A DNA stretch of 64,000 nucleotides, taken from the NCBI GenBank assembly GCA_020740775.1, contig JAHEWK010000002.1:1178001-1242000 (forward strand). The letters run 5' to 3'. A model generated the notes under the pieces. That model worked only from the letters and a program-made list of their open reading frames with translations. It did no database searches and was not told the origin of the DNA. Shown one piece after another: positions 45,984 to 58,345 of the stretch (position 1 is its first letter; each line of letters begins with the position of its first letter). The translations under genes and the position numbers were made by a program. This DNA comes from Ilyonectria destructans (taxonomy: Eukaryota > Ascomycota > Sordariomycetes > Hypocreales > Nectriaceae).

Positions 45984-46772
45984 GGAGGGATTGCACACTG
46001 TACCACGTCCTGCTCGGTCATGCACTGGCCTGCATTTGCACGCTTCCTCCGGGCTCCGGATGCTCGGTACTCCGTCCCATGAACACGCTGCACCTTGCAT
46101 TGGCATCGTCGGATGGACCGGGAATCAGAGTCCTCCTACTGTGTACAGCTCTCCGGTCCATCATACCCATACCGCGCGCGCCGCCGCCACACCCACCCGC
46201 CGCCGCCTAACGTAGGTACCTCCATCCCTCCCTACTATGGGCACGGCGCTGGTCGGTACGAAAGATGCGCTACGCCCCACGCCCTGGACCACCCTTACCC
46301 ACACCCACTCTCTCCACTGCCATTTCCCTTGCCCAGCCCGTCCCAGGCGTCCCAGGCGTCCCAAACGAGGCCCCAGTCTCTAGAACGGGTCCCGGCTGTC
46401 CCACTGGAGGCGTCCCCAGCCAGTGGCCCCCAGTGGAGTGCGTCTCTCAAAGTCCACCGTAGCTTTTTTCCCTCCCGCCCCGTCTTGCTTACACAACTCC
46501 CCTACTCTCCCATCTCGTCTCCATCCTCATCCATCTCTCCCTCCCCCACGAGCCCGACTGCTAACGTCCCTGGTCGACGCCGTGCCCGCGATAACCTCAC
46601 CCACCACGACCTCACCCACCGAGCACGACCTGACGATTCACGGGTGCTCCTCCAATTGCACGTCCGTCCACGCCTCAGCGACGACGCCTTCCCGCCCGAG
46701 TCTGCTCCACCGCGACCCTCCCAAGGCTGGCGTCGAGGGGCCGATCGGGCGCTTGCCCGCGATTTCACCACC

Positions 46773-49700
46773 ATGACCACCACAACCACCCCCGAAGGTG
46801 CCCCCCATCCGGGCGCCCTCAATGCCACCCAGCGAGCGCGATGGGCCACCCGGAGAATGACTGTCAGGAGCAGTAGCAACAAGCGCAACTCGCTCATGAA
46901 CCGCATGCACAAGAAGACCGGATCCAACGAGAAGAACCCGCCGCTCCCCGAAGGTTCCGAGCCGCCCGCTGAAGATGCCCTGCAGCCGCCCATCGACGAT
47001 GGCAATCAAGAAGAGAATGAGGATGTAGAGGAAGCATCCGGAACCCGGGCTCTATATTTCAACCAGCCTCTGCCGGACAGTCTGGTGGACGAAGAAGGCC
47101 ATCCGATCCAGGAATTCACCCGCAACAAGATTCGGACAGCCAAGTACACACCCCTTTCCTTCGTACCTAAAAACCTGTGGTTTCAGTTCCACAACATCGC
47201 CAACATATTCTTCTTGTTCTTGGTTATTTTGGTGGTAAGTAGCTATTGCCCTCGTGTCTCTGTCGTAAGTAAACCTTAACCTTGTGGTAGTTTTTCCCCA
47301 TTTTTGGTGGTGTCAACCCAGGCCTGAACGCTGTGCCCCTGATCTTCATCATCACTGTCACCGCTATCAAAGATGCCGTCGAAGATTACCGAAGAACCGC
47401 TCTCGATATCGAACTCAACAACGCCCCCGTTCACCGACTCCGAAACTGGACCAATGTCAATGTGCTTGAGGGAGACGTTTCCACCTGGCGACAGTTTAAG
47501 AAGGGCACCTCCGCCTTCTTTGGTTCCATCTGGCGCGGCATCCAAAGCATTTGGTCCAAGAAGGCCAAGGAGGAGCGAGCCCGACGCAAGACTGAGACTG
47601 TGGACGACCCAGTGCGACCCTCCATGGAGACACACCACACCAGACGCTCTGTCCGTGAATCTATTGCCTCTCCTTTCACCGGCCGCGAGTCCTTCATGTC
47701 CGCCCGAGAAGACATCCAGATGACTCCGGTACCCTCTCCATCGCCTCAGCCACACATTCGGATCCAGGTCCCTGAGAACGAGGAAGCTAAGCGTGCTGCC
47801 GCAGTAGCAAGGATGGACACGAGCATCATCCAACGCGATCATCCCATCAAAGGCGCTCGATTCCAGAAGGACGCTTGGAAGAGCATTCTTGTCGGCGACT
47901 TTGTCCGTATCTACAATGACGAAGAGTTGCCCGCCGATATCATTATCCTCTCCACTTCCGACCCGGATGGCGGATGCTATGTCGAGACGAAGAACTTGGA
48001 TGGCGAGACCAATCTCAAGAATCGCCAGTCACTCCGATGTGGTCGACCAATCAAGCACGCCCGAGACTGCGAGCGAGCAGAATTTATTATCGAAAGCGAG
48101 GCCCCTCAACCGAATCTGTACAAGTATAACGGCGCCATTAAGTGGCAGCAGTCTGTGCCTGGCTACGCCGAGGAGGATCTCGAGGATATGACCGAGCCTA
48201 TTGGTATTGACAACCTGCTTCTGCGAGGTTGCCACTTGAGAAACACCGAATGGGTTCTTGGTGTCGTCGTCTTCACTGGACACGACACCAAGATTATGAT
48301 GAACGCTGGTGTCACCCCGAGCAAGCGTCCACGAATCGCCCGCGAGATGAACTTCAACGTCGTCTGCAACTTTGGTATCCTGTTCATCATGTGCTTACTC
48401 GCTGCTATTGTCAACGGAGTGGCATGGGGAAAATCGGACGCTTCTCTCAATTTTTTCGACTTTGGGTCGATTGGTGGCAGCCCGGCTATGAGCGGTTTCA
48501 TCACCTTTTGGGCCGCACTCATTTTGTTCCAGAACTTGATTCCTATCTCGTTGTATATCACCCTTGAGATCGTTAGAACACTCCAAGCCGTCTTCATTTA
48601 TAGCGACGTGGAGATGTACTACGAGAAGATCGACCAGCCCTGTATTCCCAAGTCGTGGAACATTTCAGATGACCTTGGCCAGATTGAGTATATTTTCTCC
48701 GACAAGACTGGCACATTAACTCAAAACGTCATGGAATTCAAGAAGGCCACCATCAACGGACAACCTTATGGAGAGGCCTATACGGAGGCGCAGGCTGGAA
48801 TGCAGAAACGTCTGGGTATCGATACCGAAAAGGAAGGCGAAAGGATTCGGGGCGAGATTGCTAACGCCAAGGTTCGTGCTCTCGAGGGCCTCCGAAAACT
48901 TCACGATAACCCCTACCTCTACGACGATGATGTAACTTTTGTTGCTCCCGACTTTGTTGCCGACTTGGCTGGTGAGCATGGCCCTGAGCAACAAGCAGCA
49001 AACGAGTACTTTATGCTATCCCTAGCCCTCTGCCATACTGTCATTGCGGAGAAGTCCCCTGGAGAGCCACCCAAGATGATCTTCAAGGCGCAATCCCCCG
49101 ACGAGGAGGCACTCGTTGCTACTGCCCGTGATATGGGCTTCACTGTCCTTGGAAACTCCGGAGATGGCATCAACCTCAACGTTCTTGGCGAGGACCGCCA
49201 CTACCAGATTCTCAACACTATCGAATTTAACTCTACCCGAAAGCGAATGAGCTCTATTGTTCGCATGCCCGATGGCCGTATTATTCTCATTTGCAAGGGC
49301 GCCGACAGTGTGATCTATGGCCGACTGAAGAAGGGAGAGCAGAAGGAGCTGAGGAAAGAGACCGCAGAGCATCTTGAGATGTTTGCCCGCGAGGGATTGC
49401 GAACCTTGTGCATCGCTCACAAGGAGGTGGCGGAGGAGGATTATCGACTCTGGAAGAAGGAGCACGATGTTGCCGCGGCTTCCTTGGAGGACCGAGAGGA
49501 GAAGCTGGAAGCTGTTGCCGAGCTCATTGAGCACGACCTGTACCTCCTGGGTGGCACTGCCATTGAGGATCGCTTGCAGGACGGAGTGCCAGATACCATT
49601 GAGCTGCTGGGCAATGCCGGCATCAAGCTCTGGGTCCTTACTGGTGATAAGGTGGAGACTGCCATCAACATCGGTTTCTCATGCAACTTGCTCAACAACG

Positions 49701-51442
49701 ACATGGAGTTGATCCATATCAAGGTGGACGAGGACGAAAATGGAGAGACCAGCGACGACACTTTCCTAGACATGGCAGAGAAGTTACTGGACGAGAACCT
49801 GCAGACATTTGGCATTACCGGAAGCGACGAAGATCTTGCCCACGCCAGGAAGAATCACGAGCCCCCTGCCCCGACTCATGGAGTGGTGATTGACGGATTT
49901 ACTCTTCGATGGGTTCTGAACGATCGGTTGAAGCAGAAATTCCTTCTGCTCTGCAAGCAATGCAAGTCAGTCCTCTGTTGCCGTGTTAGTCCCGCACAGA
50001 AAGCTGCCGTCGTCGCCATGGTAAAGAACGGCCTTGACGTTATGACCCTCTCCATCGGAGATGGTGCCAACGACGTGGCCATGATCCAGGAAGCTGATGT
50101 TGGTGTTGGCATCGCGGGTGTGGAAGGCCAACAGGCCGCTATGTCCTCTGACTACGCCGTCGCTCAGTTCCGATTCCTTTCAAGACTGGTGCTGGTGCAT
50201 GGTCGGTGGTCTTACCGTCGATTGGCAGAGAGTATCAGTAACTTTTTCTACAAGAACATGGTGTGGACTTTCGCTATTTTCTGGTTTGAGATCTTCTGCG
50301 ACTTCGACATGACCTACCTCTTCGACATGACCTACATTCTGATGTTCAACCTGTTCTTCACCTCCCTTCCCGTCGGCCTTATGGGTATCCTGGACCAGGA
50401 TGTTTCTGACAAGGTCTCGCTGGAGGTGCCACAGCTATATCGCCGAGGCATTGAGCGGATGGAGTGGACTGCGTCCAAGTTCTGGTATGTTGATGAATAT
50501 CGATGATTTTAGGAGACAATATTAACATACAACACTAGGATGTACATGGTTGACGGCATATACCAATCAGTCATGGTCTTCTTCATCCCATACCTGCTAT
50601 TCATGGACGGTACCTTCATTGGCATGAATGGTCTCGGCCTTGAGGATCGACTCCGATTCGGTGCTTATGTTGCTCACCCTGCTATCATCACGATCAACAT
50701 GTACATTCTCATCAACACCTACCGATGGGACTGGCTGATGGTGTTGATTGTCGTCATCAGCGACGTTTTCATCTTCTTCTGGACCGGAGTGTACACCTCC
50801 TTCACCTCATCCGAGTTCTTCTATGGAGCGGCGAGCCAGGTGTACCGGGAGGCGACCTTCTGGGCCATTTTCTTCATTGTGCCAGTCATTTGCCTATTCC
50901 CTCGATTCGCCATCAAGGCGCTGCAGAAGGTGTACTGGCCATATGACGTCGATATCATTCGTGAGCAAGAGAGGATGGGCAAGTTCTCGCACCTGTCACC
51001 CACGGATGACGCCGACGATACCACCGTGGCCGACTCCAGGAGCAACAAGTCCAAGTCATCCAACAGCTCCAAATCGAGGAAGGCGAAGCGTGTAACGTAT
51101 GGTAGCGTCGACGAAGACTTGCGACCCATCTACCCGCCCTCGACAGCTACCCGAACGACTACGTATAACCAACATAGCCAAAACGGCAGCGACTCGACCA
51201 ACTATACCAACCCTCGCATGTCTCTGGACATTCCAGTCCAGGGACGGCCGTCGATTGATCGTGCTCGACCATCATACGACCGCATGCGGGCATCCATGGA
51301 CCGTGTGCGACCAAGTTATGAGGCCAGCTGCGACTTCACATCGGCGGCGCGACTGTCGCGAATCGAGTCAAGCCAGTCTCAAGGAGGCCGATTCCGACCG
51401 CGATTGCGCGGACTATCACTCTCTAAGAGTGCCCAGCAGTAG
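46773..51442 (+). CDS. dnf1: P4-type phospholipid-translocating ATPase (Dnf1/Dnf2 type)
   Basis: Predicted 1519 aa from exons 46773-47234, 47291-50484 and 50539-51442. The introns (56 and 54 bp) have GTAAGT/TAG and GTATGT/TAG borders. A disordered N-terminus leads to NKIRTAKYTPLSFVPKNLWF and the first membrane pair, which match the Dnf1/Dnf2 class better than Drs2. The actuator motif is DGETNLK at ~391, the TM4 motif NLIPISLYITLEIVR, the phosphorylation site DKTGTLTQN with D625, and the hinge GDGANDVAMIQEADVG at ~1077. Ten membrane helices and a basic, Ser-rich cytoplasmic tail with an RP-SYDRMRAS-type repeat follow. The enzyme flips phospholipids to the cytosolic leaflet, mainly at the plasma membrane and endosomes, normally with a Cdc50-type subunit not encoded here. 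Length is normal for the class. Confidence 0.96.
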
Positions 51443-52654
51443 GGGATGCCCGGTGATACCTGATAACAGGACATCATTTGGCGTCACCCTGCCACACACC
51501 GAACACTGACGCTCCTTGTATATTACCCCACTCACGACGGGTGACACCCATCGGAAATCCCTTTTTGAGAGTCGTCTTTTTTCTTGTTTTGATATCCCGG
51601 GCCCGCAACGAGGCCTTTGATGCACTTATGATCTGCACGAGCGATCTACGAGTGGCTTCTCCACCGATCCTGAGGGAGCTCCAAGCTCCGGCGTCCGCAT
51701 TATATGAGCGCGTCACGGAAGGAAAGGGGTTGATTTTTGGTTGCTTGTCCCCCGCGCATTTTTTGGAGGGGAGTCTGTCTTACACACGCAGGGCGTTTTG
51801 AAAGGGGAAATGCAAAAGGTGTCTTTTGGCTTTGTATGATTGTTTGCTTGGGCTTTTGCCGTACTGTTGACTTTTTTTCTTTTATATCTCTTATCTCTTC
51901 GTTTCTTCATTTTCGCATTTTAGAGCTGAGAAAGCGGCAAAAACTCATTCATTATGAGGACTGGTTTCATTGTGTGTAAAGGGGATGGCAAGGAAGGGAA
52001 GAGAGAAGAGAGAAGTTGAGGAAGATGGATTGGCGTTGGGACGGAGAACGCCTGGCCGCCCAAGGAGAAGGAGACGGGCGCAAGGATACGATTGCACTGT
52101 ACATACGGTATCATAATAGCTTGTCGCTTCATTTTCCTTTTCCTTTTTGGAGACCAACCCCCAACACGAAGATATCTAATTTCAAGTCTGTCGCATGTGC
52201 CTGAGTGTTGTAATTTGTGGTTGTTCGTGGTGGGTGATGTTGATGCGTGTTGCGGTGGTTGCGGTGTAGATTGATAAGACAATGCGATGCCCCTGTTCCG
52301 TGCTCCACGCGTACAGTGCCTGACGTACAGATTACTCTAGTGCGAGGTACATCCACAAGTCCTGTGTAACTGCGGTGCCGTTGCGTCCTGCGATCATTCG
52401 ACAAGTTGTTTGCGCTGCAGGTACGAATACGATGGGACTTGCAGACAGCCCATCCTTGGCAGGGGAATATCCCGGCCCCACCAGGACGGGCGACTGCCAC
52501 TCTCCACCAGAGCTGTGCTGCACCTTCACCCACCGCCCTCCTCCAACCTTCAACCTTCAACCCTCGACAGCCCGCGACGAACAGCTCGCGTCAAATCTCC
52601 AAGGCAGGCCGACGGAGAACGATAGTATACGCCAATTGAGCCCTTGACTGCGCC
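51443..52654. other. Intergenic region between flippase and aldehyde dehydrogenase genes
   Basis: About 1.2 kb. The first half is probably the 3' UTR of the flippase gene (T-rich tracts near 51840-51910); the second half is the promoter and leader of the next gene. Small frames here show no family. Confidence 0.6.
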
Positions 52655-54535
52655 ATGGACCCCCCCGAGCCGTTTCCTCTCGCGGCTTGGCGCTGGAGCA
52701 GCGACTATGCCGCCACCCACTTCAACATGTCGTACGTCTGCTCCGTTGACCAATTGGCCTCACAAATTAACTAACTCTTTCCCTTCTATAGCCAGGAGGT
52801 GTTCGCCGCTGCAGCTACCGCCGTAGCCCTGGCCTTCTCCTTCGTCCTCATCCGCATCGCGTCCGCATCCAACCAAACTCCCCGCCGATACACCGTCCCC
52901 GCGCCCAAGACGCCCGAACCCGCGACGACGGTCGAGTCCCTCTCGATCAAGATCCCCGGCAGCTCGGCCGTGCAGTGCTACGCCCCCGCGACTGGCCAGT
53001 TCCTCGGCCTCGTGAACCCGTCGACGCCCGCCGCAATTGACCGCGCTGTCGACGCCGCCGCGACGGCCCAGAAGGTATGGGCTGAGACGACCTTTGCCCA
53101 GCGCAAGGCGGTCCTGCGCTCGCTGATGCAGTACGTGCTCGACAATGCCGAGCAGATCTGCCGCATCGCTGGCCTCGATAGCGGAAAGACTATGGTGGAC
53201 GCCCAGCTCGGCGAGATCCTCGTTACCGTTGAGAAGATCCAGTGGACGCTGGCCCACGGCGAGAAGGCCCTCAAGCCATCACGCCGCCCGTCCAACCTGC
53301 TCATGATGTACAAGCGCAACACGGTGCACTATGAACCGCTTGGAGTCGTGGCTGCCCTCGTCAGCTGGAACTACCCCTTCCACAACATGATGGGCCCCAT
53401 CATCAGCGCCCTCTTCTCCGGTAACGGTATCCTGGTCAAGGTCTCGGAGCAGACGGCCTGGTCTAGCGCCTACTTCGCCAGCATCGCTCGCGGTGCCCTT
53501 GTCGCTCACGGCTTCGACCCCCAGCTCGTCCAGACCATTGTCTGCTGGCCCCAGACGGCCAACCACTTGACTTGCCACCCGGGAATCAGCCATATCACCT
53601 TCATCGGCTCCCAGTCCGTCGCCCATCATGTTGCTGCCAGCGCTGCCAAGAGCCTGACGCCCGTCGTCGCCGAGCTCGGTGGCAAGGACCCCTTCGTCAT
53701 CCTCGACTCTGCTGCCCATGACCTGAAGCGCATTTCCGAGATTATCCTTCGTGGCACCTTTCAGGCTGCCGGCCAGAACTGCATCGGTATTGAACGCGTC
53801 ATTGCCGCACCCGCTGCCCACGACAAGCTTGTCCAAATCCTTGAGCCTCGCGTCAAGGCCCTTCGTCTTGGTCCCCAGGCCGATGTCGGCGCCATGATCT
53901 CCGATGCCTCCTTTGATCGTCTTGAAAAGCTTATTGCCGATGCTGTCTCCGACGGCGCCCGTCTCCTTGCTGGCGGCAAACGATACAACCACCCCGATTA
54001 CCCCCAGGGCCATTACTTCCAGCCCACGCTTATCGTCGACGTCACTCCGGACATGGGAATTGCCCAACACGAGTGCTTTGCCCCTGTCCTCACCATCCTC
54101 CGCGCCAAGTCCTCATCCCCCGCCGAGATCCTGTCCATCGCCAACGCTCCAAACTTCGGCCTCGGCGCCTCCGTCCACGGCTCCGAGCGAGACCCCAATC
54201 TCCAGCCCATCGTCCGCGGCCTTCGCGCCGGGATGGTCGCCGTCAATGATTTCGCCGCCTACTACGCCGTTCAGCTGCCCTTCGGTGGCGCCGGTGGCTC
54301 CGGTTACGGTCGTTTCGCCGGCGAGGAGGGCCTCCGTGGCCTCTGCAACACAAAGGCTGTCTGCGAGGACCGCTTTGGCTGGCTCGGCATTCGCACGGCC
54401 ATCCCGCCCCCCGTCCAGTACCCCGTCGCCAGCCAAGACGCCAGTTGGGCCTTTACCCAGGGCGTTGTTGAGGTCGGCTACGGCGCGCCTGGCCGCAAGC
54501 TCCAGGGTCTATCCAAAATGTTCAAGAACATGTAG
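52655..54535 (+). CDS. msc7: Membrane-anchored aldehyde dehydrogenase, Msc7-like
   Basis: Predicted 606 aa from exons 52655-52731 and 52792-54535. The 60-bp intron has GTACGT/TAG borders and a CTAAC branch point. After MDPPEPFPLAAWRW comes a membrane segment, EVFAAAATAVALAFSFVLIR (~28-47), then a full ALDH fold: SWNYPFHN with N219, ELGGKDP with the general base E320, and FQAAGQNCIGIERV with the nucleophile C356. The GQNCIGIER context and the N-terminal anchor match yeast Msc7, whose substrate is unknown. It should oxidise an aldehyde with NAD(P)+ at a membrane, perhaps the ER. The codons are strongly C-ending, which produces long antisense frames. Confidence 0.94.
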
Positions 54536-55138
54536 ACTGAATAATGTCTCTTGTTGAGGAAACGAGACAACACAGAACACAAGCTGCCAGGCTGACTGTA
54601 CACACTTATCCAGCATGGTTATCAAGTTTTGGGTACGGAGATTTAATATCACCCCTGTCAGGATGGTGCGTCTCTCGGCTGGTGAAGAGATATACCCCTT
54701 CAAATTAATAGTACAACACCTATCCCAGCGAGAGCTAGATGGGTGAATAAAGATGAACAAAATAGGACCAGTCCCCAGAATCGTAGTTTGAGACCTCACT
54801 CATCCTGTTTAATCATCTACGCCCATGCTACAGCTCCTCTTCTATCGTATCATCTCCCCATTAGACTCAACTTGTCGCACACAGTCGCCGTTCATTTCAC
54901 CAAAGTGTGAAGGTAAGTAAGCATAAGATGCCATTCATTGTCCATTGCCCATTTGTGAACTGCAAGTTTATCTAGCCACGCCTCCGAAATGCTAACTCAC
55001 TTCAAAGCATTTACCACTAGAAATCTTTCCACAGTGTCATCAAATCCTCACTCGACAAAGCTTCATCCAGCCGGAAAGCTAGACCTGAAACATGCTGGTG
55101 CCTGAACACCAAGTCCAGCAGGGCGTTGTGAGAGCGAT
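54536..55138. other. 3' intergenic region of convergent genes
   Basis: About 600 bp between the facing ends of the aldehyde dehydrogenase and helicase genes. It has no supported gene and should carry both polyadenylation regions. Confidence 0.65.
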
Positions 55139-57219
55139 CTACCACGCCGCGGCCGCCGAGGTGTTCCCAGCATCACCGCCACCCCAACCACCACCACCGC
55201 CGTTGCCAGCATCGCCGTTGTTGTCAGCATTGCCGCTGTTGTCAGCATTGCCACTGCCACCTCCAGCCTCACCGCCCCAGGCATCTCCACCACCTCCGCC
55301 TCCACTGTTGTCATCAGCGCCGGCAGCATCACCCGAGTCTGGTGCCCAGGCGTCGCCACCAGCAGCCCCACCGACGTCCTGTGGATCAAAGTCCGAGTCC
55401 GCTTCAAACTTCAAGTTCTCGCGGGCCTCACCCTCAGGAACATAAGGCTGGAGGAACTCAGGAATCTCCTGGTCGGTTTCCAACAGAGTTCGAGTGAGAA
55501 CACTCGCAAGAGCCTCGTCACGTTCCGAATAGAAAGAGGTTGCGACACCACGATGTCCAATGCGACCAGTTCGACCTAGAAACCAGTTAGAGTGAAACCT
55601 ATACGAGTGCAAGGCAGAGACCTACCAATTCGATGAGTGTATTCCTCGATACCACCGTAGTCCATGGAGGGAAGGTCGTAGTTGATGACGTGCATCACAT
55701 TGCGAACATCAATACCACGAGCGGTAACTCCAGTTGCAATCAGAATCGGCGCATTACCAGAGCGGAATCCTCGCATCGCAGCTTCTCGCTCCTGTTGTGT
55801 GCGGTCACTATGGATGGAAGTGACCGGAAGCTGCATGTTGAAGAGGAAATCATCCAAGTTGTCCGCTTCCTGGCGGCTGTTCACGAAGATGATGGTGCGA
55901 ATTCCGGACATTTCCTCCAAGAGCCCAATAAGAAGCTCGCGCTTCTCATGTCTCTCAGCCTGGAGGACAATTTGCTTGATATTGGTCGTGGTGCTTCCCG
56001 CTCGACCTACTCGGAATCGGACGTGAGAGGCGGCAAGGTATTGTTTGGCCAGATCGCGGGCACCCTTGGGGAAGGTGGCAGAGAAGAGCCCAAACTTGAC
56101 GTTACCCACATCTTGTTCTGAATAACACAGGTAAGTAAGTAAAGTAAAAGCGCGGGGGAAATCTTACCTCCGCCGTTGAGAATCATGTCAAGGGCTTCAC
56201 CCCAGTCTTGGTCGAGCATCTCATCAGCTTCATCCAAGATCATGTGCTTCAAACGTCGGAGTGTGAGGACATGGGGTCGTTGGATGAAATCGGTCAATCG
56301 ACCAGGGGTACCAATGAGAACATCGCAACCCTTGGTTAGAAGGGAGATTTGCTGTCGAGTAGGAACTCCTCCATACACAACACAGGGGCGAAGCATTGTG
56401 CGGTAGCAGAACTTGCGAGCCTCGTTGAATATCTGCACGGCGAGTTCACGGGTTGGGACGACAATCAAGACCAAAGGCTCTGCGGTAACCTCATCAACAC
56501 CTTCTTGGAAGGTGAGAGGGTTGGGTCGAGGGGCCGCAAGCTTCTTGGCCTTGCCCATGAGCTTGCTCAAGATTGGAATGAGGTACGCGGCGGTTTTTCC
56601 CGAACCTATGATTCCGTGAGCAGAGGAAATTGCAGTGAAGTGGAGTTGATCTTACCAGTCTGCGCGATACCAATCACATCATGTCCTTGGAGGATCGATG
56701 GGATGGTGAACTTTTGAATGGGCGTGGGGTTGTCATATCCACAAAGCTCCACGTTCTCCAGCATGGCAGGATGAAGCCCAGCATCACGGAAAGATCTGAC
56801 TGGGTCAATCTTGACCGGGCCTTCCTGCTGAACCTCAATGCTGTCGATTCTGTGAAAAGTAAGACGAAGTCAACAAAGTAGAGGACGGAGACCTACGTGG
56901 AAAAGTCGAGGCCGGTACGCTCTTGACGAGTCGAGGCTTCCCCAAAGAGCTCGAGCTCAAGCTCTGGGTACTTCGGACCAACATCGCCATACTCGTCCTT
57001 CCATTCGTAGGTGCGAGCATCCGAGCCCCAAGCGTGGTCGTAGTTCTCTGGGGCCATCGCGGTGTAATCGATTTTCTGGGGCTCAGTCCACTTGGGATCG
57101 GAAGCAGCTCCGTTTCCAGCAGTGGGCGTGTCCGAGGCATGATCGTTACCTCCAGAAGCGTCCACGGCTGGCTGAGGGAGAGCCTCACTGAGACCCCCGG
57201 TTGTCCAAGGATCGGCCAT
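55139..57219 (-). CDS. DEAD-box RNA helicase, VASA-like fungal type
   Basis: Predicted 627 aa from five minus-strand exons: 57219-56897, 56849-56656, 56605-56168, 56117-55626 and 55575-55139. The four introns are 47-50 bp with GT..AG borders and all keep frame. The start ATG 57219 opens MADPWTTGGLSEA. The core follows: Q motif GYDNPTPIQ, motif I AQTGSGKT at ~170-177 split by intron 2, PTRELA at ~223, TPGR, DEAD at 297-300, SAT, the IIFVNSRQEAD segment, ATGVTARGID and HRIGRTGR split by intron 4. The C-terminal ~110 residues are acidic, then Gly/Asn/Asp-rich (GGGGGGDAWGGEAGGG, GNADNSGNADNNG), likely disordered and possibly RNA-binding or condensate-forming. It is not the Ded1 type by N-terminus. 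It probably acts in mRNA translation or storage, by family analogy. Confidence 0.96.
55160..55330 (-). repeat. Gly/Asn/Ala/Asp codon repeat in the helicase tail
   Basis: On the plus strand this reads as imperfect CCACCACCG and TTGTCAGCATTGCC units. They encode the Gly-rich tail with two copies of GNADN and a GDAGNGGGGG stretch. Repeat-length change here would change only the disordered tail. Confidence 0.8.
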
Positions 57220-58345
57220 CTCGGAGAAGCGATCCACAAGCGAGTTGGTGGTAGTAAGCTATTGCTGCGATTAGTGACCGGCCATGTGTTCCTTAGAGAG
57301 GACAGGACAGAGACAATCAAGAGCAAGAGGATGAATGGAATTTTGGACAAGGCAAAAGAAGCACAAGGGGCATGCACAAGGGAGTCCTTGGTGATGATTT
57401 GGGATAAAACTTACGTCTGGTGGCCGAGGAGAAGGGGTATGGGAACTGAGTCCTCAAGGGTTGGCTGCAGGTCAAGGACGGTTCTCTGTTGATGTTACGT
57501 TAGCAGGCCGAGACTGTGTTTCTCTTGACGTGAGAGAGTTGAGACGGGATGGATGTGGGAGTGGGATGTACAAGATCAACTCGCACGGGGAACATTTGCT
57601 TGAGGAGAACGAGATGATAACATACCTGTTGACAAAGTCCCAACTCAAGTCAGAGGGCACAACTCCACGTTGCTCCCCTGAGATTGAAGTTGTGGAATGC
57701 GTCACACTGAGTGGGTGCCTGAAGAGTGCCGAAGGTGTAAAGAAGAGATGAAGAGGGAAGGTGGGAGGCGAGGGGGGAGGTAGTTTTATAGGCACACGCG
57801 TTGTGCATCACAAGGCAGGAACCTAAGCCAATGGAGGTGGTTGCCCTTTCTTTAATTCCTTAGGATTGGCTGCCGGCTGCCAGTTGCCAGCTGCATTGCC
57901 CCCCAAGTTTGACAAACAGTGGCCTGGAGTTAGCTCATATCGGGGCAGGCGATGTTTGAGCGACAGCCGACACCAGCTGTAGACGGTGTTGAGGGGCCCA
58001 CCCCTTTGTGCCGAAATCCGTGAATCACAGCTGTCTAGCTTTCACGCGACGCGTCTGCACACGGTGGGAGAAACAAACCTGGGTCCGTAGGTAAGGGACT
58101 GCGGGGAGCGGGAGGGGCTGTGAGGAGTGGAAGGGCTGCGAGGAGTGGAAAGTGGATATTTGTGTGGCGTTGAGGAACTGAGGAACTTGAAGCTTTTCTG
58201 GATATACACTTTCAACTAGATCTACTAGACAAAGTTGAGTTTGAGGAATAACAGGCAAATCCAAGTATAGGCTAACATTCATTTATATTGTACGTACCAT
58301 CGCATCTATTCTACGCGAAATACTGGGTTCTCTTGGCCCGAGCCC
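57220..58345. other. Helicase leader, probable 5'-UTR intron and upstream region
   Basis: About 1.1 kb. A likely 5'-UTR intron lies at 57259-57414 on the minus strand. From 57415 to about 57780 the sequence is the probable leader and promoter, with CT-rich minus-strand tracts. From 57790 to 58345 nothing is recognised apart from two GGAGTGGAA(A/G)-type repeats near 58115-58150. Confidence 0.55.
57259..57414 (-). other. Probable 5'-UTR intron of the helicase gene
   Basis: The minus strand reads GAC|GTAAGT at 57414, then a CACTAATC branch point about 20 bases before ATAG| at 57260-57259. The intron is 156 bp, and its exon continues to the ATG 40 bases later. All three signals are good consensus matches. 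Confidence 0.55.

Larger units (their letters stand above)
41941..46772. other. Gene-poor divergent intergenic region (4.8 kb)
   Basis: No gene is supported between the two divergent starts. It contains the nonamer TACGGAGTA (42954-42962), a 12-base A run (44343-44354), three CGGCGACTTG-type repeats (44227-44258), a (GA)12 microsatellite (45960-45983) and 9-bp repeats of CGTCCCAGG near 46340-46365. The last ~500 bp are C/T-rich and probably the leader of the flippase gene. The in-frame open stretch upstream of 46773 is low-complexity and likely not translated. Confidence 0.6.

Noticed and set aside
46095..46772. 226-codon in-frame extension before the flippase ATG
   Set aside because: Low-complexity Pro/Ser/Arg sequence from a CT-rich leader with minisatellites. 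The ATG at 46773 gives the normal N-terminus and length.
53279..54070. 263-codon antisense frame over the aldehyde dehydrogenase, and a second at 52760-53257
   Set aside because: An effect of strong C-ending codon preference in the sense gene; the antisense product has no domain features.
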